Positions 7,278 to 16,755 of a DNA stretch of 63,012 bases are shown here, piece after piece (positions within the stretch are counted from its first letter, which is position 1; each line of letters begins with the position of its first letter). Source of the DNA: Candidatus Nitrotoga sp. CP45. GTDB taxonomy: Bacteria; Pseudomonadota; Gammaproteobacteria; Burkholderiales; Gallionellaceae. A program made the position numbers and the translations under genes. The stretch covers positions 1 through 63,012 of the forward strand of contig QFXJ01000054.1 of the NCBI GenBank assembly GCA_003402375.1. Direction: 5' to 3'. The notes under the pieces are model-generated. The model worked only from the letters and a program-made list of their open reading frames with translations. It did no database searches and had not been told where the DNA came from.

Positions 7278-9488
7278 TTATACCTCCCCCGAAAGATTCA
7301 CTTTATTCGATGACATCCTAACCGCAATTTTTCTACCCATCTGATTGCCACCAGCAGGACCCTCATCTTTAACTATAACTACACGCTGCCCAGCCTTGCT
7401 AACTTTAACGCGCGTCTCGTGCATTGCCAACTCTCCAGTTTCTTTGTCGAATACGGAATCAAGAATTTTGAAGGCATTAACACCGATACCCTTTGCATAA
7501 CGCCCCAGCGCTTCATGGCCATTACCGAGCGGCACTGAAATTACGTCTGGGTGTATGCCGGTAAACACATAGGCCTGCGCCTTAATAGCGCCACTTCTCG
7601 ATGCCACTTCGACAATATCGCCCTCCACAATACCCAACTTAGCAGCAGTCTTAGGATGCATCTCTACCCAACTATCCCACACGATAGTAGTCAGTGGATC
7701 TGGTGATTCCTGCAACCAAGGTTCATTGGCATTGCGACCATCGCGCAAACTAGCGCTCACTGCCGGAATCAGGTGGAACGGATACGCACTATCTTCCGCA
7801 AATGGGCCAGGCACGACTAAACCTTTGGCAGATGGACTGCCAGACATATTGACAGGCGTACCTGCCAATTTGACCACGCCATGGCTTAAAGTCGCATCCC
7901 AAAATGTATCATCATCCGTAGCCAAACCGCCCAATGCGCCCTTGTTTGACACCATCGCACTACGTAAGTAGGAATAGAAGTCTTCATAACCTTTGTACTC
8001 ATCTGGTCGGCGCTGCTTAAGCAACGCAAGCAAGATATCGCCCATACCAAGCGTACCGGGGTACAACTTTTCCATCAGCGGCTGCTGGATATTCAGCTGA
8101 GCACCTTCGGCAACATATTCAGGCATCGCAGTTGCCCAATCCTCCAGCGCAGAATTCAACGGCAATACCAAATCAGCCTCTAGTGCGGTTTCATCCATGT
8201 AATGAGCAAAAACCACCTTAAACGGTACTTTCTTTAAGTTTTCTTTCAGTTTCATGGATGCAGGTGCGGTGAACACTGGGTTTACACCATAGGTAAACAA
8301 CACTTTAACCTTATCTTGCGCCACATTGTCATTGAGCGACTGTAGCGCAAGGCGGTTGCCCGTAGCTGGCGCCATTTGCGGAAACGGCACGCTGGACGGA
8401 GCCTCTACCGTCTTACCGACATTACCTAATACTTGATTCAACAAAGCAATAGCAGTGGCATTTTGCGAACCGTGCGCATAGCCTTCTGCGGCACTACCGG
8501 CAATCACTAAGCTAGGACTGCGCTCCTTCAGTAAGGCTGCGAGCCTGCCTATATGCTCAGTAGACACTCCGGTATCTTTGCTTACCCGATCTGTGGTGTA
8601 TTCCTTCACAACAGCAGCAACATCTCCAGGAACAGACAACCCTGCCGCAGCTAACGCATTGATTAATCCCAATGCTAGAATGCCTTCGGTACCAGGACGT
8701 ATAGCCAACCAACGATCCGCATTCGCACCAGTTAGTGTCATCTTGGACTCAACTTGTACCAGCACCCCGCGCTCGCCATTATCGGCCTTACGGAAGCGAG
8801 CATACTGCTGGGAAAAATGCACTGGCGAGATCCACGCACCAAGAAAATCTGCTCCGAAGGAAACGATAACCTTGGCCTTGTCCAGACGTAATCGCGGCAT
8901 TTCTATGCCATAAGCCTTCTTATTAGCTGCACGCATAATTGACGGTGCAACTGCCTCATAAACATAATGATGGCCGGAACCCAGTGCATCCAGATAATTT
9001 TTCAATAATGCTTTGACATGTCCACTGACACCACCTGTCAGGAAGGCGATATTCTCTGCTTTCACACCGCCAACCTTTTCGTTGATTAACCCCAACGCTT
9101 TTTCCCATGTTATCGCTTCGCCTTTATCACCATTGCGCAACAACGGCTCTCGGATGCGATCTGGGTTGTAATGCGCCTGCACTCCGGCCTGCCCTAAACC
9201 GCACATTTTGCCGTTATTAATGGATGATTTTGGATTACCTTCCAGCTTAAGCACACGCCCCTCCCGCACTCGCCCCATAATGCCGCACCCAGCATCACAC
9301 TGCGCACAAGTCGAGTTAAAGTATGTACCAATACTAGGAATTATATAGTCCGCCGTCTGGACATATGAAGTTACAAATTCCTTTCCATCCTCAACTGAGG
9401 TATTGCCACAACCGCTTAACGCGACCGTCGCACCACCCCACCCCAGTACCTTCAGAAAACCTCGCCGATTAAAACTATTTTCAATCAT
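7278..9488 (-). CDS. actB1: ActB1, molybdopterin-oxidoreductase-like subunit of Alternative Complex III
   Basis: A 736-residue DMSO-reductase-superfamily protein. The N-terminus has a Tat motif (NRRGFLK, residues 7-13) and a lipobox ending at C27 (ALSGC). Four cysteines (C61, C64, C68, C96) follow the C-x2-C-x3-C-x27-C spacing of a [4Fe-4S] site usual in true molybdoenzymes. Characterised ActB proteins bind no molybdenum cofactor. Later blocks include SFGADFLGAWISPVHFS and the C-terminal aspartate-decarboxylase-like domain. Separate from actB2, unlike the fused ActB of Rhodothermus or Flavobacterium. Whether a cofactor is bound cannot be told from sequence. Confidence 0.88.
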   Translation of the reverse strand: MIENSFNRRGFLKVLGWGGATVALSGCGNTSVEDGKEFVTSYVQTADYIIPSIGTYFNSTCAQCDAGCGIMGRVREGRVLKLEGNPKSSINNGKMCGLGQAGVQAHYNPDRIREPLLRNGDKGEAITWEKALGLINEKVGGVKAENIAFLTGGVSGHVKALLKNYLDALGSGHHYVYEAVAPSIMRAANKKAYGIEMPRLRLDKAKVIVSFGADFLGAWISPVHFSQQYARFRKADNGERGVLVQVESKMTLTGANADRWLAIRPGTEGILALGLINALAAAGLSVPGDVAAVVKEYTTDRVSKDTGVSTEHIGRLAALLKERSPSLVIAGSAAEGYAHGSQNATAIALLNQVLGNVGKTVEAPSSVPFPQMAPATGNRLALQSLNDNVAQDKVKVLFTYGVNPVFTAPASMKLKENLKKVPFKVVFAHYMDETALEADLVLPLNSALEDWATAMPEYVAEGAQLNIQQPLMEKLYPGTLGMGDILLALLKQRRPDEYKGYEDFYSYLRSAMVSNKGALGGLATDDDTFWDATLSHGVVKLAGTPVNMSGSPSAKGLVVPGPFAEDSAYPFHLIPAVSASLRDGRNANEPWLQESPDPLTTIVWDSWVEMHPKTAAKLGIVEGDIVEVASRSGAIKAQAYVFTGIHPDVISVPLGNGHEALGRYAKGIGVNAFKILDSVFDKETGELAMHETRVKVSKAGQRVVIVKDEGPAGGNQMGRKIAVRMSSNKVNLSGEV

Positions 9489-9530
9489 TGCTGATACCTC
9501 TTGGAAATCTTTATCTTGTGAATGCGTCGA

Positions 9531-10136
9531 TTACTTATGACACTGCCAGCAGTCGTTCGGACCGTGGGTCGTTTTTGTGGATGTTGCATCTACCGGGTGA
9601 TCTTTCTGATGACAGCTCACACACCAACCCATGGAAAGTGGCTTTTGGCGACGCGCAACCGTCATTGTTTTCACATCACCGTGACAATATCCACAAGCTT
9701 CTTGCACCGGCTTGTTCTGCGCAAAAACAAAACGCTGAATGTGTCGTTCATGGTTGAAACGCACGAAATCAGGAAGATCATGCACCTTTTTCCAAGGCAC
9801 TGCTTTTTTAGCTTCCCAATATTCGAATAGTTTCTTGATACGCGGAGTTTCCCGCACCGACTCGATGTTTTGATGGCAACCAATACATTTCTGCAATGGT
9901 GGAATACCAGCCACAATACTACGACGCGCATAAGTGTGGCAGTACATACAATTTATCTGCATACCACCTTTTGCAGCATCACCAGCGTGACGATCATGGG
10001 GAAACTCAATTGGCTGCTCAACTTTAGGGCCCAAGTCGTCAGCTGTAGTGAGAGGCTGCGCCGCACTAACGGCATAGCTGCCAGCGGAAACAATCAATCC
10101 AACAAGCAGAATGGAAAAACGTAAAAAACAATACAT
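9531..10136 (-). CDS. actA: ActA, pentaheme cytochrome c of Alternative Complex III
   Basis: About 201 residues with five CxxCH sites: CMYCH (residues 63-67), CIGCH, CGYCH, CVSCH and CWQCH at the very end. ActA is the membrane-anchored pentaheme subunit that relays electrons from the Fe-S clusters of ActB. The first gene of the operon. The frame is open further upstream to 10190, but the ATG at 10136 has a GGGGGAG ribosome binding site 9 nt before it and yields a hydrophobic N-terminal signal or anchor (FLRFSILLVGLIVSAG). Confidence 0.92.
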   Translation of the reverse strand: MYCFLRFSILLVGLIVSAGSYAVSAAQPLTTADDLGPKVEQPIEFPHDRHAGDAAKGGMQINCMYCHTYARRSIVAGIPPLQKCIGCHQNIESVRETPRIKKLFEYWEAKKAVPWKKVHDLPDFVRFNHERHIQRFVFAQNKPVQEACGYCHGDVKTMTVARRQKPLSMGWCVSCHQKDHPVDATSTKTTHGPNDCWQCHK

Positions 10137-10304
10137 CGTAAGTAGCTCCCCCAACAAACAATTAGACTGCCGACGGGACAACATCGACATGCATTATCAC
10201 ACTCAATAACTGGTAATTTAAAACGACACAACATCGCTTTAAGCATTCACACGCTTAACTTGGTGCGGACCAATCCACAAGGAATAGACGCGATGAAACG
10301 ACGG

Positions 10305-10334
10305 CATAATGTCCAGTTTGGAAAATAAAGTCAA
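10305..10334 (-). promoter_or_regulatory. Possible promoter of the act operon
   Basis: On the minus strand, TTGACT (10334-10329) and ATTATG (10310-10305) are separated by 18 bp, a fair sigma70 match. It lies about 170 bp upstream of actA in AT-rich DNA. No other nearby pair is better by eye, but this is untested. Confidence 0.4.
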
Positions 10335-10339
10335 CAGTA

Positions 10340-12119
10340 CAAAATAACAAAATTAACATTAATAAAATTATGGCAAGCTAATTCGTACATAATTTTTTTC
10401 AATTTTCACAAATTTATGTACATAAATATATATATAAACATTATGCTACGTACTTTGCATATATCACGCCTCTAAACAACACAAAATCTTAATCTTTAAA
10501 ATTTGCAATCGGTAATGGACTTTTAGCAAAGCTCCAAAAAATATAAATTCACCACAGTAAATTTCATGAGTATTTTTATATAGAGACCTACTTTCCTTCG
10601 TTACCGCGTCAGTATCGAGGTTAAAACGACATGACAATCGACGGTTGGCGGATGAATTTCGATACAGCTTCAATGAGTTTCGTCGCAATATAACACCCCA
10701 ACGCCACCCAACGTACGTGACCTAAGCTTTCGTCACTGCGTACCCACTTCATTCCAAGCGCCTACAGAACCAAATATCCCAAACTCCCGCACGTTGGTAG
10801 CATAGGTCAACAGACAGCTTTGCGCCCAGCGTTCAAACAAGCCAACAACTTCAAAAACTCGGCAATAACGCGAGTCACTCCAATAGCACTACCATTCTTG
10901 TCTCAACACACTTAAATCGCCCACTGGCTATCGTGACACAATACTTCTACGCCGTGCCTGCTAACCCGATGACCAATTCTGCCGTACCCTTAACCATGGC
11001 GTCTTGCGTAAATATTTTCCTGAATTATTAATTTGGCCAGATTATGTTTGAAGTCCGCTCGCCTTGAGTATGATATTCGCCCGCAGGCCGAAAGGCGTTG
11101 GCAAGAAACTGATTTCTCAGATAATCGGGGGCTGTTTGGCCATTTTTCATATTTATTAACCCATTGATATATATGGCTATAAAAAGCTGTTTCTTGAGAG
11201 CCTGTCATAAAGATGAACAGGCTTCGACAAGTTCAGCCCAAACGGGGTTCATACTTCACCATGCCGGATCAATAGTTACATACCCCAGCCGCCCGAATGG
11301 CAATTTCGTCGCTTGGAAGGTCGTACCGACAGTGGCCGATCTGGTAGCGGTACGCTTGGCACTGCCAGTGCTGCCTGCCGTCGTGAATAAACGCCTATTA
11401 TTAATCCCTCAGCGGCTCACCGTATCAGCCTGTACGTAAAAAATCACACCCAACTGAGGTACGTAATTAATCAGGAATATTTTCACTCAATTAAATAATT
11501 CTCCCCAATTTAATGCACCCCGCACCAGAGCTAAATTAGGCACAAATTTTGAGCAAACAACAAAAGAAAATAGGTCTAAAACCAACCTTTCGCCACTGTC
11601 CCGACTACGGAATGTTAGCTAGCAGTTCGCCCACACTCACCACAACGAATATGGTCACGATTTTCTCATCACTTTCTCGTGCAAAGAATACGGCGCGCGT
11701 TCTTCTTCGTACAACACACGACGCACGACCCTCCGCTGTAGCAAGGATAACAATAGCTTCAGAACACTCGTGCTCTACGACGCGATCCAAATCACCAACG
11801 GGGCCAATATGGAGCCACAGCCAAACGTATCGCACGTGTGGGCCCTATGCATGACTACAATCACCGTACACCTGACTGATCACATCTTTCCATGTTGGCG
11901 CAATCGCTTTCGGTCACCGCTTCGATTCAAGCTTGAATGAACACACCCATTTCATGGCTGCATCGTCGATGAGGTGTTTCAACTTGCTGCAAATTCAAAC
12001 GCAGATGCGGATCATTGCTTTCATCACGGATGAAATTTGGTGCGGAATACTCTGGATCACCTCGATAAATCCACGCAACCACTGAAATCGTCCCGGCACA
12101 TGATTCTTATCGTGGGAAT
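10340..12119. other. Gene-free, decayed region
   Basis: About 1.8 kb without a convincing gene. Open frames here are short and lack ribosome binding sites or family likeness. The stretch 10340-10450 is very AT-rich. From about 10700 to 12100 codon-like composition returns but stops occur in every frame, as in dead mobile or host genes whose family I could not name. A 13-bp match to the IS630 terminus (TGCCGGATCAATA) occurs at about 11268, which may be a relic end. Confidence 0.5.
11218..11245. repeat. Dispersed-repeat-like sequence
   Basis: The stretch containing GCTTCGACAAGTTCAGCCC resembles a short sequence found scattered in many proteobacterial genomes (GCTTCGACAAGCTCAG type). Only one copy is seen in this window, so the call rests on recollection of that family. 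Confidence 0.35.
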
Positions 12120-12128
12120 AGGCAAAAT

Positions 12129-13446
12129 CAGAAATGTCCGGACTTTTAATTGAATAGATTCAATTGGTTGTTGTTTTGCTGTATAGTCATTTGTATCTCC
12201 GAATTTTTAAGCAATTGATCGAACGGTATTTTATCGAAAAGAGTCAGGCTCAAAATCTGTAGGATTGTGTAAAGCGAAGCCTCGGTTTTGAGCCGTTTTT
12301 TCACGATGGCGACCAAGACGTAAACCGAAACTGCAATCCATATTTGTGTCTTCAACTGCATTTTCGGTAGTGCCATAGAACCGTTTGATCCGAAGATGCT
12401 GTTTGATCCATTTGAAGAATCGTTCGACCTGCCAGCGGCAACGATAAAGCTTGGCGATGGTCAGCGCAGGCAAATCGAAGTTGTTGGTCAGGAAGACCAG
12501 ATGCCTGCCGTGTTCGGCATCGTAGAACTTGATGCGTCGCAGGTGCTGCAGGTAATCCTTACTGGCCTTCGGCGCGGTCAATATAATGGATTGATCGCAG
12601 CAAAGCCCCGTGGACTTGTCCACGGGACGAGAGTAGACGCGACGAAAGAGCAGATTGGATTTGCCACGAATGACAAAAAATGCCTGCGCTTGATGCAAGG
12701 TGAACCAGCGTGCGAAGTCGGTGAAGCCACGATCCATGATGTAAAAGCTGCCAACCTCGGGTATCAAGATGTCGAGCACACTGACCTCGTGCATCTTGCC
12801 ATCGGTGATGTGAATGAAGGTTGGAATGTTGCCGCGCAGATCGAGCAGTGTATGCATCTTGACGGCAGCTTTTGCTCGGCGAAAATGTGCCCATGGAAAG
12901 ACGCTCAAACACAAGTCGATGGTCGTGGTGTCGAGTGCATAGGCCATCTGCTCCAGTTCCAACGCAAAGCGGTCGCATGCGTAAAGCTTTCGGGCGATCT
13001 GAATGAAGCTTATCGCAAAATCCGCGTGGATGTGGCAGTCGCGTTGCTCGTTGGCATCGGCCAGTGTGCTCTTGGCTATGTTGCCTCGTATGCCCAGGTG
13101 ATAGAGCTTGGCTTGTTGGGTGCGCAAACAGGTTTCGATGTCGCGCAGGCTCTCGCGGTAAGTCAACTGCGCGAATGCCATGCAGAGAAATTGATCGAGA
13201 TGCGAGAACTTAAGCGTTGGATATCGACTTGGATATTTGGCCACGCACTGACGAAACGTGTGCAATGGTAGGTGCTCCATTAGTTGAACGAAAACCAGTT
13301 TCCCTGCGTGCATATGCATATGCGGACTCCTGACAAAAGTCAGAAGCTTGGTGCAAGTTGAAATTGGTTACAGAGAAATATGCCACTTAATTATGGTTGC
13401 TCAAAGGGTTGTCATGCGGTATCTATCCAATCTCCGGACACTACTG
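12129..13446 (-). mobile_element. IS4-family insertion sequence with 9-bp target duplication
   Basis: Imperfect 14-bp terminal inverted repeats (CAGAAATGTCCGGA at 12129-12142; reverse complement of 13433-13446 reads CAGTAGTGTCCGGA, 12 of 14 matching) bound a 1318-bp element. It is flanked by identical 9-bp direct repeats AGGCAAAAT at 12120-12128 and 13447-13455, the mark of a simple insertion that has not recombined. One transposase gene on the minus strand fills it. It sits in decayed DNA upstream of the act operon and 3' of lgt. Confidence 0.85.
12146..13319 (-). pseudogene. IS4-family transposase, frameshifted near the C-terminus
   Basis: The main frame (13319 to about 12355) carries a DUF4372-like N-terminal domain and the DDE catalytic domain: first Asp in ALDTTTIDLCL, second in YIMDRGFTDF, and the IS4 Y-2-R-3-E-6-K signature in YRCRWQVERFFKWIK. 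After FYGTTENAV, at about 12350-12356, the frame shifts by one base; the true continuation (KTQIWIAVSVYVLVAIVKKRL to NNNQLNLFN) is in another frame and ends at 12146. All catalytic residues precede the shift. Either a recent inactivating mutation or a sequencing error in an otherwise well-kept element. Confidence 0.85.
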
Positions 13447-13502
13447 AGGCAAAATACAGAATCTGTCATGGCCTTGACGATAAAAACTGAGGAGGAGGGC
13501 GA

Positions 13503-14291
13503 CTAGGTACCCGCTTTTCGCCTTCCCCGTAACAAGAATATTAACCCCACAATCACCATTGGTAGGCTGAGCCATTGGCCCATGCTAATTCCAAAACTCA
13601 TTAGGCCAAATATGCCGTCATCTGGGTTACGTGTATATTCGACAAAAAAACGGAAACTACCATAGCCGATAAGAAACAAACCAGATATTGCGCCCACTGG
13701 ACGAGGCTTGCGTGAATATAGCCACATAAGCGCAAACAGGACCAAACCTTCCAACACAAACTCATAAAGTTGAGAAGGGTGACGCGGCAGATCATCCACA
13801 TTGGGAAACACCATCCCCCAAGCCATATTTGTAGGCCGCCCCCATAATTCAGCATTAACAAAATTGCCGATACGTCCTGCGCCCAGCCCTAGGGGCACCA
13901 AAGGAGCAATAAAGTCCATCAATTGTAGCCAGGGCAATTTATGTTGACGTGCAAAAAGTGCCATCGCCACAAGTACGCCAAGAAAACCACCATGGAATGA
14001 CATACCGCCCTGCCACACCGCAAGAATTTCAAGCGGGCGAGACACGTAGTAACCGGGGTTGTAAAACAGAACTTCGCCCAGCCTTCCGCCCAGTACAACA
14101 CCAAGAATGCCGTAAAATAAGAGGTCATCCATCATTTTTTCATCCCACCCAGGGCGATTGAGGGTGCGAATGCGCAATTTTCCCAGCCATAGAAACAACA
14201 TAAAGGCAACTAAATACATCAATCCGTACCAATGCACTGCAAGGGGGCCAAGGTGGATAGCTACGGGATCGAACTGGGGATGAATGAGCAT
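13503..14291 (-). CDS. lgt: Lgt, prolipoprotein diacylglyceryl transferase
   Basis: Lgt transfers diacylglycerol from phosphatidylglycerol to the lipobox cysteine of prolipoproteins in the inner membrane. About 262 residues with seven hydrophobic segments. The family signature [17 protein letters not shown] is intact, as are HWYGLMYL near the N-terminus and [11 protein letters not shown] with the conserved histidine. ATG at 14291 is preferred over a TTG three codons earlier. Monocistronic; its substrates here would include the liv solute-binding lipoprotein and the FixH-like and thioredoxin-like lipoproteins. Confidence 0.95.
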   Translation of the reverse strand: MLIHPQFDPVAIHLGPLAVHWYGLMYLVAFMLFLWLGKLRIRTLNRPGWDEKMMDDLLFYGILGVVLGGRLGEVLFYNPGYYVSRPLEILAVWQGGMSFHGGFLGVLVAMALFARQHKLPWLQLMDFIAPLVPLGLGAGRIGNFVNAELWGRPTNMAWGMVFPNVDDLPRHPSQLYEFVLEGLVLFALMWLYSRKPRPVGAISGLFLIGYGSFRFFVEYTRNPDDGIFGLMSFGISMGQWLSLPMVIVGLIFLLRGRRKAGT

Positions 14292-14465
14292 ACTGAGCAA
14301 GTATTTTAATGATATTTCCAGATCGATTATTATACGTGATTTAGTTACAAGCCTATTCTGCCTTCCGGCGCGTAGCAGATTTCATCTGTTACGCGCCGAA
14401 ATAGGCTTTGTCAACGACAAGTTAGCGGTATGCGTTATTATCAACACTGTCTAGTGCCTTACAGT

Positions 14466-14493
14466 TTGCAAACAAGACGGAGTTGGTTAAAAT
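14466..14493 (+). promoter_or_regulatory. Possible promoter of the small cytochrome c gene
   Basis: TTGCAA (14466-14471) and TAAAAT (14488-14493) are 16 bp apart, 65 bp upstream of the cytochrome start. A reasonable sigma70-like pair; not tested. Confidence 0.4.
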
Positions 14494-14557
14494 GGCATAG
14501 GCAGCAATGTCTAATAGTTTAATTGTAGGAAAACTTAATTTAATGGAGCTTAAAAAA

Positions 14558-14932
14558 ATGAAATCTATCATCGTTAGCGTGGTTGCAGCAGCAGGCCTGA
14601 TGGCAGCAGGTAGCGTTTTAGCAACTGATATGCCGGAATTGGCTAAAAAAAGCGGCTGTACTGCTTGCCACAAAATTGATTCAAAATTGGTCGGCCCCGC
14701 TTGGATGGATGTTTCCAAGAAATACAAAGGCGTTAAGGAATATGCTTATTCACCCACTGGCAGTGCTGCTGCTGGCGCCAAGAAAATGTCATTGGAAGAA
14801 GGCCTGATGATGAAAGTGGCCAAGGGTGGTACTGGCAACTGGGGTAGCGTACCAATGACTGCTAACTCTCCTAAAGTAAGCGATGCAGACATCAAGACAC
14901 TGGTTCATTTCGTACTGGATCTGGCGAAGTAA
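14558..14932 (+). CDS. Small class I cytochrome c (c551/c552-like)
   Basis: A 124-residue precursor with a signal peptide cleaved after about residue 22 (SVLA), leaving a mature protein of about 100 residues. One heme site, C34-TA-C37-H38, and the likely distal Met in SVPMTANSPK. The WGSVPM and MSLEEGLMMKVAKGG surroundings match soluble periplasmic cytochromes c551/c552 that carry electrons to terminal oxidases. ATG at 14558 has GGAG 9 nt upstream; the frame is open further up but without such a site. A strong terminator follows. A plausible shuttle between Alternative Complex III and the cbb3-like oxidase. Confidence 0.88.
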   Translation: MKSIIVSVVAAAGLMAAGSVLATDMPELAKKSGCTACHKIDSKLVGPAWMDVSKKYKGVKEYAYSPTGSAAAGAKKMSLEEGLMMKVAKGGTGNWGSVPMTANSPKVSDADIKTLVHFVLDLAK

Positions 14933-14952
14933 TCAAGGGGTTAATTTCTCTT

Positions 14953-14986
14953 AGCAGAAATCGGCATTAGCCGATTTCTGCTTTAT
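14953..14986 (+). terminator. Intrinsic terminator after cytochrome c gene
   Basis: A perfect 13-bp stem (AGCAGAAATCGGC paired with GCCGATTTCTGCT, loop ATTA) followed by TTTAT, 20 bp after the stop codon. Confidence 0.85.
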
Positions 14987-14989
14987 CTG

Positions 14990-15511
14990 TATAACAATTC
15001 AATTAATTACCTAATAATATTAACCATGTACAAGCAGAGCAAACTATAAATTAGTTTACGCTGGCTTTAATTGATTGGCATTTCAATTACAATTTCCGAC
15101 ATCCAACAAATTGACACTAATGACTATGCGACGCATATCACGTAAATTACGAATACAGTATTTTACGTTTTAAGATTTGATAGCTTCTGCTCCACATGAT
15201 GCGTTGGTGCTAGCAGCAATAATAATCATCTTTTTAGATCTAATTACTGCCAACATGCTTGTCTTAACAGGCCTGATGACTACAAACAATACTTACCAGC
15301 TGGCTATTGCTATTACCAAATAGTGTTCGTGTTTTATGACTAACACCCAATTGGCAAAAATAATTAACCACATACCGATGAACGCCTCCAGAAAGTATAT
15401 GAGCTGGTTAAATTATTACATCCAAGTCCGGTTCGAAATATGCCAGACTGACAAAAATATGGCATGCCAAACATAATCCATTCAATAGCTTGATTATTCT
15501 CTAAATCCATC
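14990..15511. other. Gene-free spacer before the liv genes
   Basis: About 520 bp of AT-rich DNA with no open frame that looks real. It probably holds the liv promoter, but I could not single out a convincing pair of boxes. Confidence 0.4.
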
Positions 15512-16693
15512 ATGCCGCATAATCAGTCATTTCTGCTTCTCGCCTTGTCCATTGCTATTCTTTCGGCTTGCGGCGAATCAAAAAAACCCGTTAACAGTAG
15601 CATTGATGAACTAGTGGTAAAAATCGGTGCCGCTGCCCCACTCACCGGGCCGCAAGCTCATATTGGCAAAGACAATGAGAACGGTACACGCATGGCGATC
15701 GAAGATGCCAACACCAAGGGAGTCATCATTGGCGGACGTAAGGCCCGTTTTGAATTAATCAGCGAGGATGACCAAGCGGATCCGAAAACTGCGACTATCG
15801 TGGCACAAAAGCTAGTCGACGCAAAAGTGAATGGCGTGATTGGCCATCTCAATTCCGGCACCTCTATCCCTGCGTCTAGGATCTACAGCGATAACGGCAT
15901 CCCCCAAATTTCCCCTTCCGCAACAGCAGTGAGTTACACTGCCCAAGGCCTTAAGACCGCCTTCCGCGTGATGTCCAACGACGGGCAACAAGGCAAGGCA
16001 CTGGGCGAATTCGCAGCAAAGATCCTGAATGCTAAAAAAGTCGCGGTTATAGACGATCGCTCCGCCTATGGCCAAGGACTGGCCGATGAGTTCATCAAAT
16101 CTGCACAAACTAACGGTGCGCAGATCGTAACGCGTGAATATACCACTGACAAAGCGGTTGACTTTACTGCAGTGCTGACTTCCATCAAGGGTAAGCACCC
16201 CGATTTGCTATTTTTTGGCGGTATGGATCCGCAAGGCGTACCGATGGCCAAACAACTTAAAGCTCTTGGTTTAAATATTAAGTTTGTAATGGGCGACGGT
16301 GGTTACACGCCGAAATTATTGGATCTGGCCGGCGATGCCGCCAATGGGGTTTATGCTTCACTGCCCGGCGTACCACTGGAACAGATGCCCGGCGGCAAAG
16401 ACTTCTCCCAGCGCTATGAAGCAAAATATAAACAACCCATTCAACTGTATGCACCCTATTGTTATGATGCAGTGAACGTGATGATCGCCACGATGCAGAA
16501 AGCCGCTTCAGCCGATCCAGCGAAATACCTGCCCGAACTCGCCAAGATTACTCATGGTGGCGTGACCGCGAACATCGCCTTCGACGAAAAGGGTGACATT
16601 AAGGGCGGTGCAGTGACGCTGTACCAAGTACAGCAAGGCAAGTGGCAGCCGCTGCAAATCATGGGCGGAAACACCGCGATATCCGCGCATTGA
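15512..16693 (+). CDS. livK: Branched-chain amino acid/amide ABC transporter, solute-binding lipoprotein
   Basis: 393 residues. A lipoprotein signal peptide ends in the lipobox LSAC (Cys20). The rest is a type I periplasmic-binding fold of the LivJ/LivK group: IGAAAPLTGPQAHIGKDNENGTRMAIEDAN at the start of the mature protein, VIGHLNSGTSIPASRIYSD and VAVIDDRSAYGQGLADEF. The ligand may be Leu/Ile/Val, another amino acid or an amide; sequence alone does not decide. First of five transporter genes, separated from the permease genes by a hairpin with a T-run. Confidence 0.9.
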   Translation: MPHNQSFLLLALSIAILSACGESKKPVNSSIDELVVKIGAAAPLTGPQAHIGKDNENGTRMAIEDANTKGVIIGGRKARFELISEDDQADPKTATIVAQKLVDAKVNGVIGHLNSGTSIPASRIYSDNGIPQISPSATAVSYTAQGLKTAFRVMSNDGQQGKALGEFAAKILNAKKVAVIDDRSAYGQGLADEFIKSAQTNGAQIVTREYTTDKAVDFTAVLTSIKGKHPDLLFFGGMDPQGVPMAKQLKALGLNIKFVMGDGGYTPKLLDLAGDAANGVYASLPGVPLEQMPGGKDFSQRYEAKYKQPIQLYAPYCYDAVNVMIATMQKAASADPAKYLPELAKITHGGVTANIAFDEKGDIKGGAVTLYQVQQGKWQPLQIMGGNTAISAH

Positions 16694-16713
16694 CCGTGAT
16701 CGAATTAAAAAAT

Positions 16714-16740
16714 AAAGCGACACATTGCGTGTCGTTTTTT
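16714..16740 (+). terminator. Hairpin between livK and livH, likely partial terminator
   Basis: CGACAC pairs with GTGTCG around an ATTGC loop, extended by A-T pairs on both sides, and is followed by a run of T. It lies between the binding-protein stop and the permease start, where partial termination would give more binding protein than permease. Confidence 0.7.
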
Positions 16741-16755
16741 GTTTGTGAGTAACCA

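Noticed and set aside
12396-13271. Long plus-strand open frame of 291 codons
   Set aside because: It is antisense to the IS4 transposase, which has clear catalytic motifs; the antisense reading has no family likeness.
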